Under the pieces are notes generated by a model, which had not been told where the DNA came from, searched no databases, and saw only the letters and a program-made list of their open reading frames with translations. A DNA stretch of 13,574 nt from Oscillospiraceae bacterium (GTDB lineage: Bacteria > Bacillota > Clostridia > Oscillospirales > Acutalibacteraceae): positions 1-13,574 of the forward strand of contig JAFLUK010000026.1 in the NCBI GenBank assembly GCA_022508865.1, written 5' to 3'. This document shows positions 1-7,201 of the stretch, piece by piece; the stretch's first letter is position 1, and every line of letters begins with the position of its first letter. A program made the position numbers and the translations under genes.

Positions 1-875
1 ACAAAAATTCCGTTGCGTTAAGACAAAAAGAAAAGGAACTTAATTCCACAAGAGAAATATCAGGCAGAGAGCTTGCTCGCTTGGAAGAAAGAAAAGTTAA
101 TCTTCAAAAGCAGTATGATGATATAATTTCAAAACTGTGGGAAGAGTATGAGCTTACAAAACGTCAGGCTGAAGAAATTTCTATTGAAATTGAAAATGTA
201 TCAACTGCACAGAAAAGATTGAACGAAATCAAGTCCGTCATAAGAAGTCTTGGAACCGTAAATGTGTCTGCAATTGAGGAATATAAGGAAGTATCAGAAA
301 GATATGAATTCCTCAACGCACAGGTTAATGATGTAGAAAATTCAAAGAGTGAGATTGAAAAGCTGATTAATAACCTGACAAAGCAAATGAAGGAAGCTTT
401 TGTTGAGAATTTTTATGAAATTAACAAGCATTTCGGTGCAACCTTTAAGGAACTGTTTGGCGGAGGCACAGCTTCACTTCAGCTTTCAGACCCTGATGAC
501 ATTCTCAATAGCGGCATTGATATCATTGCACATCCTCCCGGAAAAATTGTTGTTCATCTTGAGGCGCTTTCAGGTGGAGAAAAGGCTCTTGTTGCAATTG
601 CTCTGTATTTTGCTATAATGAAGGTAAGACCTGCTCCGTTCTGTGTAATGGACGAAATTGAAGCCGCGCTTGATGAAGTAAATGTTGACAGATTCGCTCA
701 ATATATGAGAAGAATGACAGGCAATACCCAATTTATTCTGATTACACACAGACGTGGTACAATGGAAGAAGCAGAAGTTCTGTATGGTGTTACAATGCAG
801 GACGAGGGTATCTCAAAGTTGCTTGAATTGCGTGCTTCAGAGGTTGCCGCAAAGCTTGGTATGAAGGCAAATTAG
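1..875 (+). CDS. smc: Chromosome partition protein SMC, C-terminal part (5' end outside window)
   Basis: This is the C-terminal half of the ATP-driven SMC subunit, which with ScpA and ScpB organises and segregates the chromosome. The reading frame is open from base 3 with no start in the window, so the gene is cut by the window edge; about 290 residues are present. The first ~140 residues are Glu/Lys-rich coiled coil, followed by an SLGTVNVSAIEEY element typical of SMC arms returning to the head. The ATPase head carries the ABC signature LSGGEK (567-584), the Walker B segment FCVMDEIEAALDE (from 639) and the H-loop ITHRRGTME. Walker A would lie in the missing N-terminal half. The gene ends 31 bases before ftsY, the usual smc-ftsY order in Bacillota. 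The family assignment is certain. Confidence 0.97.
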   Translation, partial: KNSVALRQKEKELNSTREISGRELARLEERKVNLQKQYDDIISKLWEEYELTKRQAEEISIEIENVSTAQKRLNEIKSVIRSLGTVNVSAIEEYKEVSERYEFLNAQVNDVENSKSEIEKLINNLTKQMKEAFVENFYEINKHFGATFKELFGGGTASLQLSDPDDILNSGIDIIAHPPGKIVVHLEALSGGEKALVAIALYFAIMKVRPAPFCVMDEIEAALDEVNVDRFAQYMRRMTGNTQFILITHRRGTMEEAEVLYGVTMQDEGISKLLELRASEVAAKLGMKAN

Positions 876-906
876 TAATAATCAATAATTTAAAAGGATT
901 ATATTT

Positions 907-1827
907 ATGGGACTTTTTAGTAAAATCAAGGAAGGTCTTAAAAAGACCAGAGAAAGTGTTGTTGGTCAAATTGACTCAATGCTGAAATCTTTTACAAAGA
1001 TAGACGAAGAACTTTTTGAAGAACTTACAGAGCTTCTTGTAATGGGCGATGTTGGTATCAAGACAGCAGAAGAAATTACAGAGGAACTCAAAGTAAGGGT
1101 AAAAAAACAAGGAATCACCGACCCCGCTGAAATCAATAGACTTTTACAGGAAATTGTTTCTGATATGCTGACAGGCGATGAAGAATTGAAAATTTCAACA
1201 AAGCCTTCCATAATTCTTGTAATCGGAGTAAACGGGGTTGGTAAAACAACTACTATTGGTAAGCTTGCCAACAGTTTAAGAAAAGAAGGTAAAAGCGTAC
1301 TTCTTGCCGCTGCCGATACATTCAGAGCGGCAGCCATTGACCAGCTGGATATTTGGGCAAAAAGAAGCGGCTGTGATATTGTTAAGCAGAACGAGGGCTC
1401 TGACCCTGCAGCAGTAATATTTGATGCTATTTCAGCCGCAAAAGCAAGAAATACTGATGTAATTATTTGTGACACAGCAGGACGACTCCACAATAAAAAG
1501 CATCTTATGGACGAGCTTGCAAAGATAGGAAGGGTTATTGACCGAGAGTTACCTGACTCTGACAAAGAGTATCTCCTTGTTCTAGATGCCACAACAGGTC
1601 AAAATGCGGTTAATCAGGCAGAGCAATTTAGCAAAGCAACAGGAATTACAGGCATTGTTTTAACAAAGCTGGATGGTACAGCCAAGGGCGGTGTTGTTCT
1701 CAATATTAAAAACGGTCTTGGTATTCCTGTAAAATACATTGGTGTAGGCGAACAGATTGACGATTTGCAGGAATTTGTACCCTCTGACTTTGCAAATGCT
1801 TTGTTTGATTTTGGTGAGGAAAAATGA
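907..1827 (+). CDS. ftsY: Signal recognition particle receptor FtsY
   Basis: FtsY is the SRP receptor GTPase at the inner face of the membrane. It docks SRP-ribosome complexes so that membrane and secreted proteins reach the Sec translocon. The protein is 306 residues with a short basic N-terminal helix and no long acidic A domain, as is usual in Firmicutes. An N domain covers about residues 1-95. The G domain follows: P-loop GVNGVGKTT (107-115), DTFRAAA (137-143), DTAGR (189-193), TKLD (253-256) and GVGEQ (279-283). The ATG at 907 has AAAAGGA a few bases upstream. The stop codon overlaps the rdgB start by four bases (ATGA), implying coupled translation. Confidence 0.98.
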   Translation: MGLFSKIKEGLKKTRESVVGQIDSMLKSFTKIDEELFEELTELLVMGDVGIKTAEEITEELKVRVKKQGITDPAEINRLLQEIVSDMLTGDEELKISTKPSIILVIGVNGVGKTTTIGKLANSLRKEGKSVLLAAADTFRAAAIDQLDIWAKRSGCDIVKQNEGSDPAAVIFDAISAAKARNTDVIICDTAGRLHNKKHLMDELAKIGRVIDRELPDSDKEYLLVLDATTGQNAVNQAEQFSKATGITGIVLTKLDGTAKGGVVLNIKNGLGIPVKYIGVGEQIDDLQEFVPSDFANALFDFGEEK

Positions 1828-2417
1828 GAAAGTTTTTAATTGCATCTAATAATCAGCACAAAGTGCAGGAACTTAACAGAATTTTGAATCCATTGGGAAT
1901 AAATGCAGTCACTGCAAAGAAATGTAATGTTGACCTTGGAGATGTGGAGGAAACAGGAAGTACATTTGCGGAAAATGCAGAAATAAAAGCACTTGCAGCC
2001 TTTGATAGGACAAAAATGCCTTCTGTTGCAGACGATTCTGGTCTTGTTGTGGATGCTCTTGACGGTAGACCGGGTGTTTATTCTGCCCGTTATGGCGGTG
2101 TGAATGCAACTGATGAGGACAAATATAACAAAATCCTTGAAGAAATGAAAAATGTTCCTGAAAGTGAAAGAACTGCAAGATTTGTTTCAAGCATTTGTTT
2201 AATACTTGAGGACGGTACAAAAATTCAGGTTGAGGGTACAAGCGAGGGTAAAATCGCTTACGAGCCAAAAGGAACAGAGGGATTTGGATACGACCCTATA
2301 TTTGTAACACAAAACGGAAAAACTTTTGCAGAGTTAACACCCGGGGAAAAAGATGCAGTAAGTCACAGAGGTAAAGCTCTGATAAAATTGAAAGATGAAC
2401 TGACTAAAATATTATAA
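1824..2417 (+). CDS. rdgB: XTP/dITP diphosphatase (RdgB/HAM1 family)
   Basis: This enzyme hydrolyses non-canonical purine nucleotides (XTP, ITP, dITP) to monophosphates, keeping them out of DNA and RNA. The 197 residues match the family length. Motifs in order are SNNQHK (8-13, phosphate binding), TFAENA (47-52), DDSGL (70-74, containing the catalytic and metal-binding acids), RPGVYSARY (82-90), FGYDPIF (154-160) and SHRGKAL (180-186). The start overlaps the ftsY stop in an ATGA, and the ribosome binding site GGTGAGG lies within the end of ftsY. It is a cytoplasmic housekeeping enzyme and nothing about it is unusual. Confidence 0.97.
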   Translation: MRKFLIASNNQHKVQELNRILNPLGINAVTAKKCNVDLGDVEETGSTFAENAEIKALAAFDRTKMPSVADDSGLVVDALDGRPGVYSARYGGVNATDEDKYNKILEEMKNVPESERTARFVSSICLILEDGTKIQVEGTSEGKIAYEPKGTEGFGYDPIFVTQNGKTFAELTPGEKDAVSHRGKALIKLKDELTKIL

Positions 2418-2443
2418 TTACTTTATTGGTTAAGGAGATATAT

Positions 2444-2749
2444 ATGATAAACAGCAAACAGAGAGCCTATCTCAGAAGTATTGCCAATACAATAGACACC
2501 ATACTTATGGTGGGCAAGGGTGGTATAACCGAGCAGGTTATAAAGCAGGGTGACGATGCACTTACAGCCAGGGAAATCATCAAAGGCAAGGTGCTGGAAA
2601 CAAGCGAATTGAATTCCAGACAGACAGCTGATGTGCTTTCCAAGGAGCTGAATGCAGATGTTGTGCAGGTTATTGGTTCAAAATTTGTTTTATACAGACC
2701 AAATCCTGATGAGCCTGTTATAGTGTTGCCGAAGGCAAAGAAAAAGTGA
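2444..2749 (+). CDS. yhbY: YhbY/YqeI-family RNA-binding protein (CRM domain)
   Basis: This is a small single-domain CRM protein thought to bind pre-50S ribosomal particles and help large-subunit assembly. The 101 residues have a basic N-terminal helix, the family GxGG loop (VGKGG, 23-27) that contacts RNA, then ITEQVIKQGDDAL and a mixed C-terminal sheet ending in a Lys-rich tail. I chose the ATG at 2444 because TAAGGAGA lies 4-5 bases upstream. A longer TTG start at 2426 would place that ribosome binding site inside the gene and adds residues unlike the family. The stop overlaps the GTG start of nadD by four bases. The family is clear; the exact role rests on homologs. Confidence 0.93.
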   Translation: MINSKQRAYLRSIANTIDTILMVGKGGITEQVIKQGDDALTAREIIKGKVLETSELNSRQTADVLSKELNADVVQVIGSKFVLYRPNPDEPVIVLPKAKKK

Positions 2750-3339
2750 ACATAGCACTTTTTGGGGGAGCATTTAACCCTATTCATATAGCCCACACTT
2801 TACTTGCAAAGAGAGCTATGAATGAGTTCTCTGTTGATAAGGTTATATTTATGCCAACATATATAAGTCCTCATAAGAATACAACAAAATCAGTTTCTTA
2901 TCAGCACAGAATGAATATGGTGCGCCTTGCAACGGAGGATGAAGATAATTTCCTTGTTTCTGATTATGAGAGCAAAATTGAGGGTAACAGCTATTCATAC
3001 CTGACACTTAAACACCTTAAGAAAGATTATCCCCATGATAAGCTGTTTTTGATAGTTGGCGCAGATATGTATATCTCATTGTTGCAGTGGAAAAATCCAC
3101 AGATTATTTTTGAACTTTGTGATATAATAACCTGTCCCAGAGATGAAGAAAATTATAATTCTTTATTAGAATATTCAAAAATATTGGAGAATCATTCCTG
3201 TGTTTCGCACATTATGAAAAAACCTGTTATGATGCTTTCGTCAACCATTATAAGAGAAAATCCCCGTCTGTCATATGAAAAAGGCTTTTTGGATAAAAAG
3301 GTGTTTGATTATATAATCCGGCACAATTTATATACCTAG
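2746..3339 (+). CDS. nadD: Nicotinate-nucleotide adenylyltransferase
   Basis: NadD joins nicotinate mononucleotide and ATP to give deamido-NAD, the step shared by de novo and salvage NAD synthesis. The 197 residues have the usual family length. The N-terminal nucleotidyltransferase motif is GGAFNPIHIAH (7-17), with the T/HxGH-type ATP site contributed by HIAH. A GADMY segment follows in the middle, and the C-terminal SSTIIR motif lies at 165-170. The start is GTG within a GTGA overlap with yhbY, so translation is probably coupled; a GAAGG lies about 10 bases upstream. The order yhbY-nadD-yqeK-rsfS is the standard Firmicutes arrangement and supports the call. Confidence 0.96.
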   Translation: MNIALFGGAFNPIHIAHTLLAKRAMNEFSVDKVIFMPTYISPHKNTTKSVSYQHRMNMVRLATEDEDNFLVSDYESKIEGNSYSYLTLKHLKKDYPHDKLFLIVGADMYISLLQWKNPQIIFELCDIITCPRDEENYNSLLEYSKILENHSCVSHIMKKPVMMLSSTIIRENPRLSYEKGFLDKKVFDYIIRHNLYT

Positions 3340-3380
3340 GAGCAACATAATAATTTCAGATTTATATGCATGGTGATATT

Positions 3381-3845
3381 ATGAAGGATTTTGATTATTA
3401 CATAGAATTAATTAAAAGCAGAATAAGTGAACATAGGTTTATTCACTCTGTTAATGTTGCAAAAAAAGCAAGAGAATTAGCAGAGTTTTACTGCGGAGAT
3501 GCTGACAAAGCAGAGATTGCCGGAATACTTCACGATGTTACAAAAGAAACTCCATTTGAAGAACAGTTGAAAATAATGTCAGAGGGTGGTATAATTCTTG
3601 ATAATGTAGAAAAATCAAGCAAAAAGTTATGGCATCCCATTTCAGGCAGTGTGTTTGTAAGGGATAACCTGAAAATATATGATAATGATATTATTAATGC
3701 AGTCCGTTTTCACACAACCGGTAGGGCAGGAATGTCACTGCTTGAAAAAATAATTTTCGTTGCAGATTTTACGGGTGACGAAAGAAATTATAACGGTGTT
3801 GAAATTATGAGTGAAAGTCCTACAGAAGTCTGGAGGAAGCAATGA
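3381..3845 (+). CDS. yqeK: YqeK HD-domain Ap4A hydrolase, N-terminal part of a frameshifted gene
   Basis: YqeK enzymes are metal-dependent HD hydrolases that split diadenosine tetraphosphate symmetrically into two ADP. This open part has 154 residues, about 40 fewer than the family. The HD metal-site residues are all visible: H22, H51-D52 (ILHD), H85, H111 (RFHTTG) and D129 (FVAD). After residue ~145 the frame leaves the family pattern and stops with SPTEVWRKQ. The expected C-terminus continues in the -1 frame (separate entry), so a base appears to be missing in the short A run at 3814-3816, where GAAAAG would restore the frame and GAAAG is seen. ATG 3381 is preferred to ATG 3366 because GGTGAT sits just upstream of it and the family begins about here. 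It may be a true mutation or a sequencing error. Confidence 0.85.
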   Translation: MKDFDYYIELIKSRISEHRFIHSVNVAKKARELAEFYCGDADKAEIAGILHDVTKETPFEEQLKIMSEGGIILDNVEKSSKKLWHPISGSVFVRDNLKIYDNDIINAVRFHTTGRAGMSLLEKIIFVADFTGDERNYNGVEIMSESPTEVWRKQ

Positions 3846-3961
3846 TATACGGATTGCAGTTTACCATAAAAGATTTGTCAAGCAGAAAGATGTCTATACA
3901 TCCAAATGCTTTGGCTTGCTATAATGATTTAATACTAAAGGATGAAGAGAATGAACACTAG
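3815..3961 (+). pseudogene. yqeK: Displaced C-terminal part of YqeK (-1 frame)
   Basis: This frame is open from 3815 to the TAG at 3959-3961 and encodes about 48 residues, including SLEEAMIYGLQFTIKDL and SIHPNALACYNDLI. These resemble the conserved YqeK tail, in which a TIKFL-like helix precedes an IHPNT-like element. Joining it to residue 145 of the upstream part gives a 193-residue protein, the normal family length, and overlaps rsfS by 11 bases, a natural operon spacing. An ATG at 3842 overlaps the upstream TGA stop in an ATGA and has GGAGGA about 5 bases before it, so a separate 39-residue tail peptide could be made. Whether it is translated cannot be told from sequence. Confidence 0.75.
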
Positions 3962-4301
3962 AGAACAAGCACATCTTATGGCTAAAGCGCTTTCAAGCAA
4001 AAAGGCACTGGATATAAAAGTTATTGAAATTACAGATGTTTCTGTACTTGCCGACTATATGGTTATTGCTACCGGTACAAGTAATACCCACGTAAAGGCG
4101 CTTGCTGACGAGGTTGAATATCAGCTTGACGAAGCAGGATACTCTGTAAGTCACGTTGAGGGTTATCGTTCAAACGGCTGGATTTTACTTGACTATGTTG
4201 ACATAATTGTACACATATTTGACGACGATTCACGTGACTACTATAATCTTGAAAGATTATGGCAGGATGGAAATGAAATAGAATTTGATGATATAGATTA
4301 A
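3951..4301 (+). CDS. rsfS: Ribosome silencing factor RsfS
   Basis: RsfS (YqeL, DUF143 family) binds ribosomal protein uL14 on the 50S subunit and blocks joining with the 30S, lowering translation under starvation. The 116 residues show the complete family pattern: ADYMVIATGTSNTHVKAL in the middle (34-51), VEGYRSNGWILLDYVDIIVH (69-88), and FDDDSRDYYNLERLW at 90-104. ATG 3951 is chosen because AAAGGA lies 8 bases upstream; ATG 3942 in the same frame would abut that site. It overlaps the ancestral yqeK reading frame by 11 bases and lies 16 bases before leuS. A cell-envelope LytR-type gene often found between yqeK and rsfS in relatives is absent. Confidence 0.95.
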   Translation: MNTREQAHLMAKALSSKKALDIKVIEITDVSVLADYMVIATGTSNTHVKALADEVEYQLDEAGYSVSHVEGYRSNGWILLDYVDIIVHIFDDDSRDYYNLERLWQDGNEIEFDDID

Positions 4302-4317
4302 TGGAGAGTGAGAATAA

Positions 4318-6729
4318 GTGAAATATAATCATAAGGCAGTAGAGCCTAAATGGCAAAAAATCTGGGAAGATAAAGGCTGTTTCCATGCAGAAGAAAACAG
4401 TGATAAAGAAAAATTCTTTGCACTTATTGAATTTCCTTATCCATCGGGACAGGGCTTGCATGTTGGTCACCCCAGACCATATACAGCTCTTGACGTAGTT
4501 TCAAGAAAAAAGAGATTACAGGGCTTCAATGTACTGTATCCTATTGGTTGGGATGCCTTTGGTCTGCCAACTGAAAACTATGCAATCAAGAACCACATTC
4601 ATCCCGAGGAAGTTACAAAGAAGAATGTAGCCAGATTCAAAAAGCAAATTCAGTCATTGGGTATTTCTTTTGATTGGAGCAGAGAAATCAATACCACCGA
4701 CCCTGATTACTACAAATGGACCCAGTGGATTTTTCTTCAACTCTTTAAGAAGGGTTTAGCTTACAAAAAGGAAATGGCTGTAAATTGGTGTACTTCCTGC
4801 AAATGTGTTCTTGCTAATGAAGAAGTTGTCAATGGTGTTTGTGAACGCTGTGGCAGTGAAGTTGTAAGAAAGGTTAAATCCCAGTGGATGCTGAAAATAA
4901 CAGAGTATGCAGACAGACTTATCAGTGACCTTGATTTGGTCGATTATCCTGCAAGAGTTAAGGCACAGCAGAAAAACTGGATTGGCAAATCAACAGGTGC
5001 AGAGGTAGACTTTAAAACAACCGAAGGAGATATTCTCACAGTATACACAACAAGGTGTGACACTCTGTTTGGTGCTACATATATGGTTATTTCACCTGAA
5101 CACCCTTGTATTGAAAAGTGGGTTGATAAGCTTAAAAATATTGATGAAATCAAAGCCTATCAGTCAGAAGCTGCAAAGAAGTCTGATTTTGAAAGAACAG
5201 AGCTTGCAAAGGATAAAACCGGCGTAATGCTTGAGGGTGTCAAAGCCATTAACCCTGTAAACGGAAAAGAAATTCCGATTTTTGTTTCTGACTATGTGCT
5301 TGTTTCTTATGGTACAGGCGCAATTATGGCTGTTCCTGCTCACGATACACGTGACTGGGAGTTTGCAAAAAAATTCAATCTTTCTATCATTGAGGTTGTA
5401 AAGGGCGGAGAAGATGTTCAAAAAGAAGCATTTACAGACTGTGCAACAGGTGTACTTGTAAATTCAGGTTTCCTCAATGACCTTTCTGTGGAAGATGCAA
5501 AGAAAAAGATGATTGAGTGGCTCACAGATAATGGAGTAGGCAGAGCAAAGGTTAACTATAAGCTTCGTGACTGGGTATTTTCAAGACAAAGATATTGGGG
5601 AGAGCCTATTCCGATTATGCACTGTGAAAAATGCGGCTATGTTCCCATTCCTGAAAGTGAATTGCCGCTGAAATTGCCAATGGTAGATTCATATGAGCCA
5701 ACAGATACAGGTGAGTCCCCGCTTTCTAAAATCACAGATTGGGTGGAAACAACCTGTCCTCACTGCGGTGGCAAGGCTCATAGAGAAACAGACACTATGC
5801 CACAGTGGGCAGGCTCATCTTGGTATTTCCTCAGATATATGGATCCTCATAACAGTGAAGCCCTTGCAAGCAAGGAAGCTCTTGACTATTGGTCACCTGT
5901 TGATTGGTATAACGGCGGTATGGAACACACTACACTTCATCTGCTTTACAGCCGTTTCTGGCATAAGTTCCTGTATGATATTGGTGTTGTTCCGACTCCG
6001 GAACCATACGCAAAGAGAACCAGTCATGGTATGATTTTGGGTGAAAACGGAGAAAAAATGAGCAAATCCAGAGGTAATGTAGTTAACCCTGATGAGATTG
6101 TAGATTTGTACGGTGCAGACACAATGCGTATGTACGAAATGTTCATTGGTGACTTTGAAAAGGCTGCTCCGTGGAGTGCTTCAAGCATTAAGGGATGCAG
6201 AAGATTTATTGAAAGATATTACAGCCTTCAGGAAAAACTTATTGACGGCGACGAAGTAAGACCGGAGCTTGAAAGTTCCTTCCATAAGACAATTAAGAAG
6301 GTTGGAGATGATATAGAAAATATCAAATTCAACACTGCAATTGCTGCTTTGATGGCTCTTATGAATGATATTTTTGCCGTGGGAACAATCAATAAAAAGG
6401 AATATGCAATTTTCTCAATTCTTCTCAATCCATTTGCTCCTCATGTAACCGAGGAAGTATGGAGCCAATGTCATCTTGGCAATGATATGATTGTTGATAA
6501 TAGCTGGCCTGAATTTGATGAATCCAAGTGTAAGGAAGATACAATTGAAATTGCTGTTCAGGTAAACGGAAAAATTAAAGCAAAGCTTATGATTCCTGCA
6601 GATGCAGACCAAACAGAAGCAATTAACATTTCAAAGCAGGACGAAAATGTTCAAAAAGCAATTGACGGAATGAACATTATTAAGGAAATATATGTAAAAG
6701 GCAGACTTGTAAATATTGTTGTTAAGTAA
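4318..6729 (+). CDS. leuS: Leucyl-tRNA synthetase
   Basis: LeuS is the class I synthetase that charges tRNA-Leu with leucine in the cytoplasm. The 803 residues are full length for the bacterial type. The ATP-site HIGH motif appears as HVGH (48-51) and KMSKS at 580-584. A zinc module has paired cysteines at 158/161 and 175/178; another CxxC pair set (CEKCG, CPHCG) lies before the WAGSSWYFLRY element. The CP1 editing domain shows TTRCDTLFGATYMV and YGTGAIMAVPAHDTRD, so proofreading is probably intact. The start is GTG with GGAG 11 bases upstream. Only 16 bases separate it from rsfS, so there is no room for a T-box leader; expression must follow the operon. No clear terminator follows it. Confidence 0.98.
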   Translation: MKYNHKAVEPKWQKIWEDKGCFHAEENSDKEKFFALIEFPYPSGQGLHVGHPRPYTALDVVSRKKRLQGFNVLYPIGWDAFGLPTENYAIKNHIHPEEVTKKNVARFKKQIQSLGISFDWSREINTTDPDYYKWTQWIFLQLFKKGLAYKKEMAVNWCTSCKCVLANEEVVNGVCERCGSEVVRKVKSQWMLKITEYADRLISDLDLVDYPARVKAQQKNWIGKSTGAEVDFKTTEGDILTVYTTRCDTLFGATYMVISPEHPCIEKWVDKLKNIDEIKAYQSEAAKKSDFERTELAKDKTGVMLEGVKAINPVNGKEIPIFVSDYVLVSYGTGAIMAVPAHDTRDWEFAKKFNLSIIEVVKGGEDVQKEAFTDCATGVLVNSGFLNDLSVEDAKKKMIEWLTDNGVGRAKVNYKLRDWVFSRQRYWGEPIPIMHCEKCGYVPIPESELPLKLPMVDSYEPTDTGESPLSKITDWVETTCPHCGGKAHRETDTMPQWAGSSWYFLRYMDPHNSEALASKEALDYWSPVDWYNGGMEHTTLHLLYSRFWHKFLYDIGVVPTPEPYAKRTSHGMILGENGEKMSKSRGNVVNPDEIVDLYGADTMRMYEMFIGDFEKAAPWSASSIKGCRRFIERYYSLQEKLIDGDEVRPELESSFHKTIKKVGDDIENIKFNTAIAALMALMNDIFAVGTINKKEYAIFSILLNPFAPHVTEEVWSQCHLGNDMIVDNSWPEFDESKCKEDTIEIAVQVNGKIKAKLMIPADADQTEAINISKQDENVQKAIDGMNIIKEIYVKGRLVNIVVK

Positions 6730-6748
6730 TTTCTGATAAATTTTGGTG

Positions 6749-6772
6749 CATAAAATATTCAAATATGTTATG
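6749..6772. repeat. AT-rich imperfect palindrome between leuS and rpsU
   Basis: Outer arms CATAA and TTATG and inner arms ATATT and AATAT are perfectly complementary, with one A/G mismatch between them and a CA centre, making a 24-base near-palindrome. It lies 20 bases after leuS and about 90 bases before the rpsU -35 box. It is not followed by a T run, so it is a poor terminator. It could be a protein binding site or chance in AT-rich DNA. Confidence 0.4.
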
Positions 6773-6827
6773 TGTTAAGATTGTAATTAGGATTAATCTG
6801 TGGTTACTTTTACCTTTAAATAACAAT

Positions 6828-6849
6828 TTTCTACTAAATTTCTACTAAT
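6828..6849. repeat. 11-base tandem repeat upstream of the rpsU promoter
   Basis: Two consecutive copies of an 11-base unit, TTTCTACTAA followed by A or T, end 13 bases before the rpsU -35 box. The AT-rich, near-helical period and the position suggest an UP-like or curved element helping RNA polymerase, but this is inference from position only. Confidence 0.4.
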
Positions 6850-6862
6850 ATTTATATTTTCC

Positions 6863-6892
6863 TTGACAATTATCACTGTTTTATTGTATAAT
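6863..6892 (+). promoter_or_regulatory. Housekeeping sigma promoter of rpsU
   Basis: A perfect -35 TTGACA (6863-6868) and a perfect -10 TATAAT (6887-6892) are separated by 18 bases, giving a predicted transcript start near 6899 and a leader of about 53 bases before rpsU. It lies in a 222-base gap after leuS, which otherwise holds only AT-rich sequence and the repeats listed here. This is the strongest promoter match in the window, fitting the high demand for a ribosomal protein. Confidence 0.9.
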
Positions 6893-6917
6893 CAGTATTG
6901 CGATTAAGCAAATATTA

Positions 6918-6939
6918 CCCATGCCAAGTGGCAGATGGG
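6918..6939 (+). promoter_or_regulatory. Hairpin in the rpsU leader overlapping its ribosome binding site
   Basis: CCCAT (6918-6922) pairs with ATGGG (6935-6939) and GCC (6923-6925) with GGC (6930-6932), closing an AAGT loop with a two-base AG bulge on the 3' side. The last GGG of the stem is also the first half of the Shine-Dalgarno stretch GGGAGGG (6937-6943), so folding would partly hide the ribosome binding site. This looks like a possible translational control element, perhaps feedback by bS21, but no known leader family is recognised. Confidence 0.55.
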
Positions 6940-6951
6940 AGGGAAATATAG

Positions 6952-7128
6952 ATGGCAGAAGTTAGATTAAAAGAAAATGAATCTCTCGAAAGCGCATTAA
7001 GAAGATTTAAAAAGCAGTGTGCAAGAGCTGGCGTTATTGCTGAAGTTCGTAAGAGAGAAGCTTACGAGAAGCCTTCCGTAAAGCGTAAGAAAAAATCTGA
7101 AGCAGCTCGTAAAAGAAAGTATAAGTAA
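6952..7128 (+). CDS. rpsU: 30S ribosomal protein bS21
   Basis: bS21 is a small, very basic protein of the 30S platform, near the 3' end of 16S rRNA and the anti-Shine-Dalgarno region, that helps translation initiation. The 58 residues begin MAEVRLKENESLESALRRFK, continue with a second basic helix (KQCARAGVIAEVRKREAYEKP) and end in a Lys/Arg-rich tail (KRKKKSEAARKRKYK), exactly the family pattern and length. The ATG has GGGAGGG 8 bases upstream. The gene has its own promoter and a strong terminator just downstream, so it appears to be a single-gene unit between two housekeeping groups. Confidence 0.97.
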   Translation: MAEVRLKENESLESALRRFKKQCARAGVIAEVRKREAYEKPSVKRKKKSEAARKRKYK

Positions 7129-7143
7129 TATATGCTTATAAAA

Positions 7144-7180
7144 GCGGACAGTTTAATATACTGTCCGCATTTTTATTTTT
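7144..7180 (+). terminator. Intrinsic terminator after rpsU
   Basis: A perfect 9-bp stem, GCGGACAGT (7144-7152) with ACTGTCCGC (7160-7168), closes a 7-base loop and is followed by a T-rich tract (7170-7180). It begins 15 bases after the rpsU stop and should end most rpsU transcripts. aroQ begins only about 20 bases beyond it with no clear promoter between. Confidence 0.93.
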
Positions 7181-7201
7181 ACAATAATTGAGGTTTTGTT
7201 T

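Noticed and set aside
966..1592. Long open frame on the - strand opposite ftsY (208 residues)
   Set aside because: It is the reverse shadow of ftsY, is rich in Ser/Ile/Phe as such shadows are, and has no recognisable family.
3366..3845. yqeK starting at ATG 3366
   Set aside because: The nearest AGGAG is 23 bases away, while GGTGAT directly precedes ATG 3381, and YqeK proteins begin about there.
3808..3845. Programmed -1 frameshift in yqeK
   Set aside because: No X XXY YYZ slippery heptamer occurs in frame between the -1 frame stop at 3812 and the 0 frame stop at 3843, and no obvious stimulating hairpin follows.
6784..6805. Possible leuS terminator hairpin (AGAT..ATCT with TAAT/ATTA)
   Set aside because: The stem is AT-only in its core, has a bulge, and no T run follows it.
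6921..6965. 14-codon upstream ORF (ATG 6921) overlapping the rpsU start
   Set aside because: There is no ribosome binding site before it and its ATG lies in the leader hairpin stem; likely chance.
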